Assembly: GCA_900554925.1 (NCBI GenBank)
Contig: USJG01000107.1
Span: 1 to 7,954 of the forward strand
From: an uncultured Lachnospiraceae bacterium
GTDB lineage: Bacteria; Bacillota; Clostridia; Lachnospirales; Lachnospiraceae
Direction of reading: 5' to 3'
DNA length: 7,954 bases
Numbering within the stretch: position 1 is the stretch's first letter; each line of letters begins with the position of its first letter. Below, in pieces: positions 1 to 6,429 of the stretch. Below the pieces are notes generated by a model. It saw nothing but the letters and a program-made list of their open reading frames with translations, made no database searches and was not told the DNA's origin. The position numbers and the translations under genes are program-made.

Positions 1-28
1 GGATGGCGGAGGTGAGGAGGATGGCTAA
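1..28 (+). CDS. 3' end of an upstream gene, possibly motA (partial)
   Basis: Reading from base 2, the window opens with codons for DGGGEEDG followed by TAA at 26-28, which overlaps the motB start by 8 bases. An acidic Gly/Glu tail would suit the C-terminus of a MotA-type stator protein, and motA directly before motB with a short overlap is a common arrangement. Only eight codons are visible, so identity rests on gene context alone. A second reading from base 1 ends at TGA 13-15 and cannot be excluded. If the call is right, translation of motB would be coupled to the end of motA. Confidence 0.35.
8..20 (+). promoter_or_regulatory. Ribosome binding site deciding the motB start
   Basis: The purine-rich run GGAGGTGAGGAGG lies directly before ATG 21. 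Its GGAGGTGA part (8-15) sits 5 bases from that ATG, a good spacing. The earlier in-frame ATG at base 3 would place this site inside the coding region, so ATG 21 is preferred. Confidence 0.75.
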
Positions 29-827
29 AAGGAAACCGGAAGAACCGCCCAAAGGCGCTCCGGCGTGGCAGGCTACATTTGCTGACCTTATGAACCTGCT
101 CCTTTGTTTTTTCGTTATGCTGTTTTCAATGTCCTCGATGGATACCCAGAAGTTTGATCTTTTAGCGGCATCCTTTAACCAGACTTTCAGTATTTTTTCC
201 CAGGGGGCCATGGCAATTGGCGATGGCGTTTTGGTAGGACTTGGTGTCAGCCAGTTAAATGAACTGGATGAATATATGAACAGCACAGGAAGGGATAATG
301 AGGGAGATGTGATTCCCGAAAATATGGAAAGCGCTGTAGATATTATTGAGGAAGCAAAATTAAAGGAATCCGAAGAGCTGGCCGGGAAGATCAACGAGGC
401 GCTGGATGAAAAAAATCTGGGCAAGGAGGTAGACATTGAGTTTACATCCCAGTATGTACAGCTTACATTAAACGGTTCCATCCTGTTTGATTCGGGAAGC
501 GTACAGATTAAGGAGGAAGCGCTTCCACTTATGAATCAGCTGGGAATTATTTTGCAGAGATTCAGTCAGGGGATTATCGAGATCGAAGGGCATACGGATA
601 ATGTGCCCATGTCGGGAGCAAAGTACTCCAATAATGATGAGCTTAGCAGCGGACGGGCTCTGTCTGTTTTTTATTATCTCAAGGAAAATACTACGCTGGA
701 TGTAAGCAGGATCAAACATTCGGGAAGAGGAGAGTATGACCCTGTGGCAGACAATTCCACGGAGGAAGGAAGAGCCAAAAACAGGAGAGTAGAGATTAAA
801 ATATATAATTCATTAAGTTCTTATTAA
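21..827 (+). CDS. motB: Flagellar motor stator protein MotB (PomB/MotS-like membrane segment)
   Basis: MotB is the stator subunit that anchors the MotA/MotB ion channel to peptidoglycan and carries the ion-binding aspartate. The 268-residue protein has a short basic N-terminus, then one membrane helix at about residues 16-40 with the motif TFADLMNLLLCFFVML. Asp22 is the expected ion-carrying residue. A polar, acidic linker follows to about residue 140. The C-terminal OmpA-like peptidoglycan-binding domain includes FDSG (156-159), EGHTDN (189-194) and NRRVEI (254-259). Length fits the family. An in-frame ATG at base 3 exists, but the strong ribosome site before ATG 21 favours the shorter form. 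The gene ends in TAA with a TGA directly behind it. The membrane segment is closer in pattern to sodium-type PomB/MotS than to B. subtilis MotB as I remember them; ion choice is inference. Confidence 0.95.
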   Translation: MAKRKPEEPPKGAPAWQATFADLMNLLLCFFVMLFSMSSMDTQKFDLLAASFNQTFSIFSQGAMAIGDGVLVGLGVSQLNELDEYMNSTGRDNEGDVIPENMESAVDIIEEAKLKESEELAGKINEALDEKNLGKEVDIEFTSQYVQLTLNGSILFDSGSVQIKEEALPLMNQLGIILQRFSQGIIEIEGHTDNVPMSGAKYSNNDELSSGRALSVFYYLKENTTLDVSRIKHSGRGEYDPVADNSTEEGRAKNRRVEIKIYNSLSSY

Positions 828-859
828 TGAAAAACTGAAATAGAAAGGCTATAGTTATT

Positions 860-1381
860 ATGAAGAAAAATTTAATTTCCATAGTGATATTGGCGCTGTT
901 GGTTGTTAATATCGTATTGACAGCGGTTATGATGTTCAGCGTAATGAGCACCAACAGAAAGACAGCGGCACTGGTGGGCACGGTGGCAGCAGCCATTGAT
1001 CTTGATTTGGGGAAAGAAGACGAAGAAGAGGTTAAGGTGGTGTCAATGGCCGATACCGAAACCTACACCATTGCAAGCATGACTATCGAGCTTAAAAAGA
1101 ACGAGGGGACGGAAGCGGTGGAGGAAGAAAACCATTACGCGGCAATCTCCGTAACCTTATCTATGGATATTAAGAGTAAAGACTATAAGAAGTACGGGGA
1201 TTTATCTACCAGAGAGGACCTGATCAAGGGTGAGATTTATGAAGTGGTAGGACAACACACTATGGAGGAACTAAAGAGTGACCCACAAATGATAACGAAT
1301 GAGATATTGGACAGGGTTCAGGAACTTTTTGATTCGGATTTCATTTATGACGTAACGTTGAGCAGCATTAATATTATGTAG
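860..1381 (+). CDS. fliL: Flagellar basal body-associated protein FliL
   Basis: FliL is a single-pass membrane protein that surrounds or supports the stator units at the basal body. The 173-residue product has an N-terminal helix at about residues 4-29 after two lysines, then an acidic stretch around residues 49-58 (LDLGKEDEEE). The conserved periplasmic-side domain follows, with a beta-strand start near HYAAISVTLSMD, a central LSTREDLIKGEIYEVVGQHTMEEL region and a final strand ending DVTLSSINIM, as in FliL proteins. It sits 32 bases after motB and before fliM, the usual clostridial place. The start has only a modest ribosome site (AAAGG at 844-848, 11 bases upstream), so initiation may be weak or helped by readers leaving motB. 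Overall sequence conservation in FliL is low, so the call leans on topology, the C-terminal motif and context. Confidence 0.88.
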   Translation: MKKNLISIVILALLVVNIVLTAVMMFSVMSTNRKTAALVGTVAAAIDLDLGKEDEEEVKVVSMADTETYTIASMTIELKKNEGTEAVEEENHYAAISVTLSMDIKSKDYKKYGDLSTREDLIKGEIYEVVGQHTMEELKSDPQMITNEILDRVQELFDSDFIYDVTLSSINIM

Positions 1382-1445
1382 ACACCGGGTTTTTACGTAA
1401 GTGTAGACTGAAAGAGTATGACAGAAATAAAGGGGGTGAAAACTC
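1382..1445 (+). promoter_or_regulatory. fliL-fliM intergenic region with strong fliM ribosome site
   Basis: This 64-base gap is the longest non-coding stretch in the window. It holds the ribosome site AGGGGGTGA (1431-1439), 6 bases before the GTG start of fliM. An 8-base palindrome TTACGTAA lies at 1393-1400. I see no clear sigma-A or sigma-28 promoter and no stable hairpin followed by a T run. Confidence 0.6.
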
Positions 1446-2426
1446 GTGGGTGAGGTATTGTCTCAAAGTGAGATTGATAATTTGCTGGCTGCGTTAAGCA
1501 ATGGTGAATTAGATGTTGATCAAATGCAGGAATCGGGAGATAAACAGGTTAAGGATTACGATTTTAAAAGGCCTGCGAAGTTTTCCAAAGAACATTTAAG
1601 AACCCTTGAGATCATATATGAACATTACGGAAGATTGCTTTCCACCAATCTGCCGGTTTATTTAAGAAAGAATATACAGGTGTCTGTGGCAAGCTCCGAG
1701 ACAGTTACTTTTTCGGAATTTACCAATGCGCTTTCCAATCCTGTTATATTGGGCATTGTAGATTTCAGGCCCCTGTCAGGAAATATTATTATAGAGCTTT
1801 CCTCTAATCTGGGATTTGCAATGATTGACCGTATGTTAGGCGGACAGGGTATCCCTCTTGAGAAAAGCAGGGATTTCTCAGAGATAGAGATGACGATCAT
1901 ACAGAAGCTGATGGTCGTGTGTATGCAGCTTATGCGGGAGCCCTGGAGAAATGTAATTGATGTAAATCCCATGATGGAGAGAATTGAAACCAATGCGCAG
2001 TTTGCGCAGGTGATTGCCCCCAGCGACATGATCGCCATTGTTTCATTGAATGTTAAGATTGGCGATGCAGAGGGATTTATGAATATCTGTCTTCCCTATT
2101 TTACACTGGAAGATGTGATGGATAAGTTGAACACCAAATACTGGTTCTCAACAATGCAAAAAGATGATAAAGTAAATTATGAGGAACATATTGAATCGCT
2201 TATAAAGAGAATAGACGTACCGGTAAAGGCGGTTCTTGGAAAAAGTCAGGTATCTGTCAGTGATTTTCTTAACCTTCAGGTGGGGGATATTATAAGGCTG
2301 GATACAAGAGTTGATTCAGAGATGGAAGTGTTTGTGGGAAATATTAAGAAATTTACTGCACTTCCGGGTTCCAATAAGGATCAATATGCAGTCCGCGTGA
2401 CAACAGTGATCAGAGAGGAGGAATAA
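1446..2426 (+). CDS. fliM: Flagellar motor switch protein FliM (GTG start)
   Basis: FliM is the middle part of the rotor switch (C-ring). It binds CheY-P through its N-terminal peptide, contacts FliG through its central domain and FliN/FliY through its C-terminus. The 326-residue product begins with LSQSEIDNLL (residues 5-14), the standard CheY-P-binding peptide. The middle CheC-like domain covers about residues 45-235 and contains the LGGQG loop (131-135) associated with FliG contact; the catalytic pattern of CheC phosphatases is not expected in FliM. A SpoA (FliN-like) domain occupies about residues 255-326. Length is normal for the family. GTG 1446 is chosen because it stands 6 bases after the strong site AGGGGGTGA and gives the canonical N-terminus. 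fliY starts 3 bases after its stop, implying coupled translation. Confidence 0.97.
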   Translation: MGEVLSQSEIDNLLAALSNGELDVDQMQESGDKQVKDYDFKRPAKFSKEHLRTLEIIYEHYGRLLSTNLPVYLRKNIQVSVASSETVTFSEFTNALSNPVILGIVDFRPLSGNIIIELSSNLGFAMIDRMLGGQGIPLEKSRDFSEIEMTIIQKLMVVCMQLMREPWRNVIDVNPMMERIETNAQFAQVIAPSDMIAIVSLNVKIGDAEGFMNICLPYFTLEDVMDKLNTKYWFSTMQKDDKVNYEEHIESLIKRIDVPVKAVLGKSQVSVSDFLNLQVGDIIRLDTRVDSEMEVFVGNIKKFTALPGSNKDQYAVRVTTVIREEE

Positions 2427-2429
2427 GGC

Positions 2430-3707
2430 ATGGACGGAATGTTATCACAAGATGAAATACAGGCGCTGCTTGCCGGCATGGACTTATCCGGCGACTCGGA
2501 TGTATCACAGCCGGCGGAATCGAATGATGATGTAGCGGTAGATGAAAGTCTGATCACACCTGATGAACGGGATGCTATTGGAGAAATCGCCAATATCAGC
2601 ATGGGATCTTCAGCTACCACCCTGTATTCATTGGTAAACAGGAAGGTTAACATCACAACACCTGTGGTTAAACTGACCAGGTGGAATGGAGTGGTTGAGG
2701 AGTATGAACGTCCCTGCGTATTTATACAAATACGGTATACAGCAGGCTTAGATGGCTCAAACATTATGGTTCTCAAAGAGCATGATGTTAAGGTTATTAC
2801 AGACTTAATGATGGGTGGAGATGGAAGCAATACGGATGGGGAGCTTGGAGAACTGCACTTAAGTGCAATATCAGAAGCTATGAACCAGATGATGGGAGCG
2901 GCAGCCACTTCCATGTCTACTATGTTAGGGAAGATGATTGATATAAGTCCCCCGGATGCAAGTCTGGTAGATCTGAACGAGTTCAAGAGAGGCGGCGAGA
3001 TTGCTTCTTTCCTTGAAGGTACCTTTGTAAAAATTTCTTTTCGGATGCAGATAGATGATCTTGTGGACAGTACTATCATGCAGCTTTACCCGATAGATTT
3101 TGCTAAGAGCCTTTATGAAACATTTATTTCCACACAGGCACCGGAGGATAATAAAGCTCCTGAACCGGAGCCTTACACACCGCCTGCGGCTGATATGAGC
3201 GCTATGCAGTCTGACGGGAATCAGACGAATGCTAACATGGGCAGCCAGGCAATGAACATGGGCATGAATAATCAGCAAATGGGAATGCCTGCAAATGGTG
3301 CTATGGGAATGCCCCCGATGAATATGGGGATGCCTATGATGGGAATGCCTGCAAATGGTGCTATGGGAATGCCTCAGATGAATATGGGGATGCCCCAGAT
3401 GAATATGCAGACCATGAATATACAGCCTGCACAGTTCCAGAGCTTTGGCAATGACATGGGGGCAATGGCAGCCCAGGAGAATATAGGTCTTATCAAGGAT
3501 GTGCCTTTAGAGGTTACAGTGGAGCTTGGAAGATGCAAAAAATCCATATCAGAAATATTGGATTTTGCACCGGGAACCATTATTGAGCTTGATAAGATAG
3601 CCGGTGAACCTATAGATGTACTTGTAAACGGTAAATTTGTAGCCAAAGGCGAGGTCGTAGTAATTGAAGAAAGTTTTGGCGTCCGAGTAACTGAAATAAT
3701 AAAGTAA
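2430..3707 (+). CDS. fliY: Flagellar motor switch phosphatase FliY with Met-rich linker
   Basis: FliY is the Gram-positive switch protein that combines a CheC-type CheY-P phosphatase with a FliN-type domain at the C-ring. The 425-residue protein starts with LSQDEIQALL (5-14), resembling the CheY-P-binding peptide of FliM. The CheC-like domain (about 38-235) has both expected active-site patterns, D/S-x3-E-x2-N-x22-P: D48, E52, N55, P78, and S145, E149, N152, P175. Both sites look intact, so phosphatase activity is likely. A proline/acidic stretch (about 240-255) leads into an unusual linker at 256-351, where 26 of 96 residues are Met and Asn, Gly, Gln and Pro dominate. The C-terminal SpoA domain spans about 351-425. 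The start has a strong site AGGAGG (2416-2421) 8 bases upstream. The linker contains a 60-base tandem duplication. cheY, its substrate's gene, follows 18 bases later. Confidence 0.96.
   Translation: MDGMLSQDEIQALLAGMDLSGDSDVSQPAESNDDVAVDESLITPDERDAIGEIANISMGSSATTLYSLVNRKVNITTPVVKLTRWNGVVEEYERPCVFIQIRYTAGLDGSNIMVLKEHDVKVITDLMMGGDGSNTDGELGELHLSAISEAMNQMMGAAATSMSTMLGKMIDISPPDASLVDLNEFKRGGEIASFLEGTFVKISFRMQIDDLVDSTIMQLYPIDFAKSLYETFISTQAPEDNKAPEPEPYTPPAADMSAMQSDGNQTNANMGSQAMNMGMNNQQMGMPANGAMGMPPMNMGMPMMGMPANGAMGMPQMNMGMPQMNMQTMNIQPAQFQSFGNDMGAMAAQENIGLIKDVPLEVTVELGRCKKSISEILDFAPGTIIELDKIAGEPIDVLVNGKFVAKGEVVVIEESFGVRVTEIIK
3279..3398 (+). repeat. In-frame tandem duplication, 60-base period, in the FliY linker
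   Basis: Two adjacent 60-base units (3279-3338 and 3339-3398) differ at only 5 positions by my alignment. Each encodes 20 residues starting MGMPANGAMGMP; the copies differ at two residues (Pro295/Gln315 and Met303/Gln323). The flanks carry further shorter MGM/MNM motifs. The multiple-of-three period keeps the frame, so gain or loss of units would change linker length without breaking the gene. Confidence 0.93.
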
Positions 3708-3725
3708 AAGGTAGGAGAGAAGAAT

Positions 3726-4088
3726 ATGGCAAAAAATATTTTAATTGTTGATGATGCGGCTTTCATGCGTATGATGATCAAGGACATTCTTACTAAGAAT
3801 GGTTATAACGTAGTTGGAGAGGCTGAAAATGGTGCAAAGGCTTTCGAAAAATATAATGAATTAAAGCCTGATCTGGTACTTATGGATATTACCATGCCAG
3901 AGGTTGATGGCATTGCAGCCCTTAAAAAAATCAAAGGTGCAGACCCCAACGCGCTTATTATTATGTGCTCAGCGATGGGACAGCAGGCAATGGTTATCGA
4001 ATCCATTCAGGCAGGAGCCAAAGACTTTATCGTAAAGCCATTCCAGCCTGATCGTGTGCTTGAAGCGGTAAAGAAGGTAGTCGGCTAA
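3726..4088 (+). CDS. cheY: Chemotaxis response regulator CheY
   Basis: CheY is the diffusible response regulator phosphorylated by CheA that binds the flagellar switch to change rotation. The 120-residue product is a single receiver domain with no output domain. All expected residues are present: acidic pair D9/D10, phosphoacceptor D54 in LMDITMPEVDG, S82 at the Thr/Ser switch position and K104 in the KPF motif. These positions match the numbering of B. subtilis CheY. The ribosome site AGGAGAG (3713-3719) is 6 bases from the ATG. Its location right after fliY, which encodes its likely phosphatase, and among switch and export genes is the normal Gram-positive order and supports CheY over an orphan Spo0F-like regulator. 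fliO starts 1 base after its stop. Confidence 0.96.
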   Translation: MAKNILIVDDAAFMRMMIKDILTKNGYNVVGEAENGAKAFEKYNELKPDLVLMDITMPEVDGIAALKKIKGADPNALIIMCSAMGQQAMVIESIQAGAKDFIVKPFQPDRVLEAVKKVVG

Positions 4089-4089
4089 A

Positions 4090-4452
4090 ATGCTCCTTTC
4101 AGTTACTACAAAGGTGGACAGTTATCTTCAGTTTATAACAGTGCTTATTCTTTTTATTTTTGTGCTTGTTATTACTTATCTGGTAACGAAATGGATAGCT
4201 AAATACCAGAAGGGAAAAGCCTTAGTCGGAAATCTTGAAGTTATCGAAACCTGCAGGATAGCACCAAATAAGTATGTTCAGATTATAAGAGCCGGAAGTA
4301 AATATCTGGTAATTGCGGTGGGAAAAGACGAGGTACATATGCTTTCAGAGCTTACCGGGGATCAGTTGAACTTTCAGGAACCTGAACAGGAACAAATGGT
4401 AAACTTCGCAAGTGTTTTTGAGAAGATGAAACGACTAAGGGAAAAGGATTAA
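4090..4452 (+). CDS. fliO: Flagellar biosynthesis protein FliO (FliZ of Bacillus), short form
   Basis: FliO is a small membrane protein that helps FliP assemble or stay stable during formation of the export gate. The 120-residue product has one hydrophobic helix at about residues 14-33, a basic step (KWIAKYQKGK), then a small soluble domain with the FliO-type pattern LEVIETCRIAPNKYVQIIRAG and YLVIAVGKDEVHMLSEL. The tail is charged. It lacks the long N-terminal region and signal peptide of B. subtilis FliZ, which is about 219 residues, so it looks like a minimal form. The ATG is 1 base after the cheY stop; the only candidate ribosome site (AAGGT, 4074-4078) lies in the end of cheY, so coupled translation is likely. 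FliO proteins are poorly conserved; position directly before fliP is strong support. Confidence 0.85.
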   Translation: MLLSVTTKVDSYLQFITVLILFIFVLVITYLVTKWIAKYQKGKALVGNLEVIETCRIAPNKYVQIIRAGSKYLVIAVGKDEVHMLSELTGDQLNFQEPEQEQMVNFASVFEKMKRLREKD

Positions 4453-4472
4453 AGGATAAAGCAATAGATATT

Positions 4473-5339
4473 ATGAAAGAGAATTTTTGGTGCAAAAAAA
4501 TAATAAAGATAATATGCCTGCTGATGACGGTAGGCATATTGTGTATTATACCGGAAGTGGATGCAAAGGCATCCTCTGTGGACGCTGCTTCTACAGGCGA
4601 AAGCCAGCTAAGAACCAACATAGAAGAACCCGGCAGTGCTGATTCGGCAGAAGACTTGTCAGAACTTAATATTGCCAATAATCTGACAGTAACTGTAAAT
4701 AACGGTAACGGTCAGGTAAATGGAACACTGCGCATCCTGCTTACCTTGACGCTGATAGCAATAGCACCCATTCTGCTTATTATGCTCACGTCTTTTACCA
4801 GAGTTATTATTGTTCTTCACTTTACAAGGGCAGCTCTAAATACCCAAACAGCACCGCCTAATCAGGTACTGATTGGGTTAGCTTTGTTTTTGACCTACTT
4901 CATCATGCAGCCTACATTAACTGAGGTGTATCAGGAGGCTGTGGTGCCTTTTGATGAGGGGGTCATTACCCAGGAGGAATTTCTGGAAACCGGCATTGAG
5001 CCTTTGCGGGAATTCATGTACAGACAGACGCAGACCAAGGATGTGAAAGTGTTCATGGATATAAGCGGGACCGAATGGGATGGTACTTTGGATGGGATTC
5101 CCCTATCGATACTGGTACCCAGCTTTATTATAGGAGAACTCAGGCAGGCATTTATCATGGGATTTGTAATTTATATTCCGTTTATCGTGATAGATATGGT
5201 AGTAGCGTCTACCCTGATGAGTATGGGTATGATGATGCTGCCGCCAACTACTATTTCCATGCCCTTTAAGATTCTGTTATTTATGTTGGCAGATGGCTGG
5301 AATTTGATTATCGTAAACTTAGTTGAAACTTTTTACTGA
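4473..5339 (+). CDS. fliP: Flagellar export gate protein FliP
   Basis: FliP forms, with FliQ and FliR, the core channel of the flagellar type III secretion gate. The 288-residue product has an N-terminal signal peptide: Lys-rich start, hydrophobic core at about 10-26, and a likely cleavage after AKA (31-33). An acidic, Ser/Asn-rich stretch follows to about residue 80. The conserved FliP core then runs to the end with ILLIMLTSFTRVIIVL, SILVPSFIIGELRQAF and a final IDMVVASTLMSMGMMMLPP region, all typical of the family. It is longer than E. coli FliP (about 245) or B. subtilis FliP (about 221), mostly through the N-terminal stretch. The start is not certain: the best ribosome site AAAGGA (4451-4456) is 16 bases away, but the ATG gives a complete signal peptide and no better in-frame start lies upstream. 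Confidence 0.96.
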   Translation: MKENFWCKKIIKIICLLMTVGILCIIPEVDAKASSVDAASTGESQLRTNIEEPGSADSAEDLSELNIANNLTVTVNNGNGQVNGTLRILLTLTLIAIAPILLIMLTSFTRVIIVLHFTRAALNTQTAPPNQVLIGLALFLTYFIMQPTLTEVYQEAVVPFDEGVITQEEFLETGIEPLREFMYRQTQTKDVKVFMDISGTEWDGTLDGIPLSILVPSFIIGELRQAFIMGFVIYIPFIVIDMVVASTLMSMGMMMLPPTTISMPFKILLFMLADGWNLIIVNLVETFY

Positions 5340-5355
5340 GGGCGGGTTTTTATTC

Positions 5356-5368
5356 GAAAGGATGTGAT
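5356..5368 (+). promoter_or_regulatory. Extended ribosome binding site of fliQ
   Basis: GAAAGGATGTGAT matches the extended anti-Shine-Dalgarno complement GAAAGGAGGTGAT at all but one base and ends 5 bases before ATG 5374. An in-frame TGA at 5365-5367 lies just upstream, so ATG 5374 is the first possible start. Confidence 0.7.
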
Positions 5369-5373
5369 GGAAG

Positions 5374-5643
5374 ATGACAGTTGATGAGGTTACAGCCATT
5401 GCCAGTTCAGCCTTATATTTGATCATCAAGGTTTCAGCGCCGATTCTTCTGGTGTCCCTTATCGTAGGTCTGATCATCAGTATTTTTCAGACGGTTACAT
5501 CAATTCAGGAACAGACACTGACTTTTGTACCCAAGATCATTGCGGTATTTCTGGCGATGATCGTGTTGGGCAACTGGATGCTGAATGAGCTTTCCGGGTT
5601 TATGGTAAATCTCTGGTCTGACTTCAGCATTTATACAAGGTAG
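5374..5643 (+). CDS. fliQ: Flagellar export gate protein FliQ
   Basis: FliQ is the small two-helix subunit that packs around FliP and FliR in the export gate. The product has 89 residues, the standard length. Two hydrophobic helices are visible at about residues 14-36 and 52-74, joined by the conserved loop FQTVTSIQEQTLTFVPK, a hallmark of FliQ and its virulence counterparts such as SctS. It starts 34 bases after fliP with a near-perfect extended ribosome site. fliR begins 6 bases after its stop. Position between fliP and fliR removes doubt about flagellar rather than virulence function. Confidence 0.96.
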   Translation: MTVDEVTAIASSALYLIIKVSAPILLVSLIVGLIISIFQTVTSIQEQTLTFVPKIIAVFLAMIVLGNWMLNELSGFMVNLWSDFSIYTR

Positions 5644-5649
5644 CGGCTT

Positions 5650-6429
5650 ATGTTAGATTATACGTTTACCTATTCGGATATCGAATATTTTTTGCTGATA
5701 TTTATGAGAGTCGCCAGCTTCACGTATATAGCGCCTTTTTTCAGTATGAGCAATACTCCCAGAAATGTAAGGATCGGGTTAAGCTTCTTTCTGGCGATAC
5801 TGCTTTACCAGTCTGTTCCCAGACAGACCATAGTGTATGATACATTGATCGGGTATTCCATGATCGTAATAAAAGAGGTGGTCACCGGTCTTTTGATCGG
5901 GTTTGCTGCCAATCTTTGTATTTCGGTAGTGTCCTTTGCAGGACAGATTGCGGATATGGAAATGGGATTTTCCATGGCAAGTCTGATGGATCCCACTACC
6001 AAAGAAAATTCTACGATTACAGGTATTTACTACAATTATATGATTTTGCTGATACTGATGATATCCGGCATGCACAGGTATCTCATACAGGCATTGGCAG
6101 AGACATATATTCTTATTCCTGTTAACGGTGCAGTCCTGAAAGGCGATACACTGCTTTCCGCCCTGTTGGAATTTATGGCAAGCTATATTATAATCGGCTT
6201 TCGGATATGCCTTCCGATATTTGCAGTAATGGTTATTTTAAATGCAGTACTTGGGGTTTTAGCAAAGGTTTCCCCACAGCTTAATATGTTTGCAGTGGGT
6301 ATTCAGATGAAGGTGCTGGTAGGGATCAGTATTTTATTTTTGTCAACGGCAATGCTTCCCGGAGCAGCTGATTTTATATATGGACAGATGAGGCATATGG
6401 TAGTTACCTTTACGGAGGCTATGATGTGA
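5650..6429 (+). CDS. fliR: Flagellar export gate protein FliR
   Basis: FliR is the single-copy subunit that closes the FliP-FliQ-FliR export channel. The 259-residue product is strongly hydrophobic with several membrane helices and shows family motifs: FMRVASFTYIAPFF near the N-terminus, KEVVTGLLIGFAANL, then FAGQIADMEMGFSMASLMDP, and in the C-terminal third LGVLAKVSPQLNMFAVG. Length is typical. It is separate from flhB here, unlike the fliR-flhB fusions known in some clostridia. Its final codons ATG ATG TGA overlap the flhB GTG start by 4 bases. The start has a modest ribosome site (AAGG, 5637-5640) in the end of fliQ. Confidence 0.96.
   Translation: MLDYTFTYSDIEYFLLIFMRVASFTYIAPFFSMSNTPRNVRIGLSFFLAILLYQSVPRQTIVYDTLIGYSMIVIKEVVTGLLIGFAANLCISVVSFAGQIADMEMGFSMASLMDPTTKENSTITGIYYNYMILLILMISGMHRYLIQALAETYILIPVNGAVLKGDTLLSALLEFMASYIIIGFRICLPIFAVMVILNAVLGVLAKVSPQLNMFAVGIQMKVLVGISILFLSTAMLPGAADFIYGQMRHMVVTFTEAMM
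6414..6418 (+). promoter_or_regulatory. Ribosome binding site supporting the GTG start of flhB
   Basis: GGAGG inside the end of fliR lies 7 bases before GTG 6426. The GTG overlaps the fliR stop (GTGA), a classic layout for coupled translation. Confidence 0.65.

Noticed and set aside
3..20. motB start at ATG 3
   Set aside because: The added residues AEVRR are encoded by the ribosome-site sequence itself, and ATG 21 has good spacing to GGAGGTGA.
850..855. TATAGT as a -10 box of a promoter for fliL
   Set aside because: No -35-like element stands about 17 bases upstream, and the hexamer lies too close to the ATG to be a convincing promoter.
1393..1400. Palindrome TTACGTAA in the fliL-fliM gap as an operator
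   Set aside because: Eight bases is short, it occurs once, and no promoter elements flank it; chance is a sufficient explanation.
2381..3079. Long open frame on the minus strand (232 codons) opposite the fliM end and fliY
   Set aside because: It lies wholly opposite well-identified genes, its product is low in recognisable motifs and rich in Ser/Ile as expected from a reversed coding strand, and there is no matching operon context.
5314..5352. Possible terminator between fliP and fliQ (GGGCGGG followed by TTTTT)
   Set aside because: No stable hairpin precedes the T run; only a 4-base stem (AGTT/AACT) is found, and fliQ must be expressed with fliP.
6213..6220. CCGATATT inside fliR as a sigma-28 -10 element
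   Set aside because: No suitable -35 element at the right distance, and it lies within a conserved gene far from any downstream late flagellar gene.
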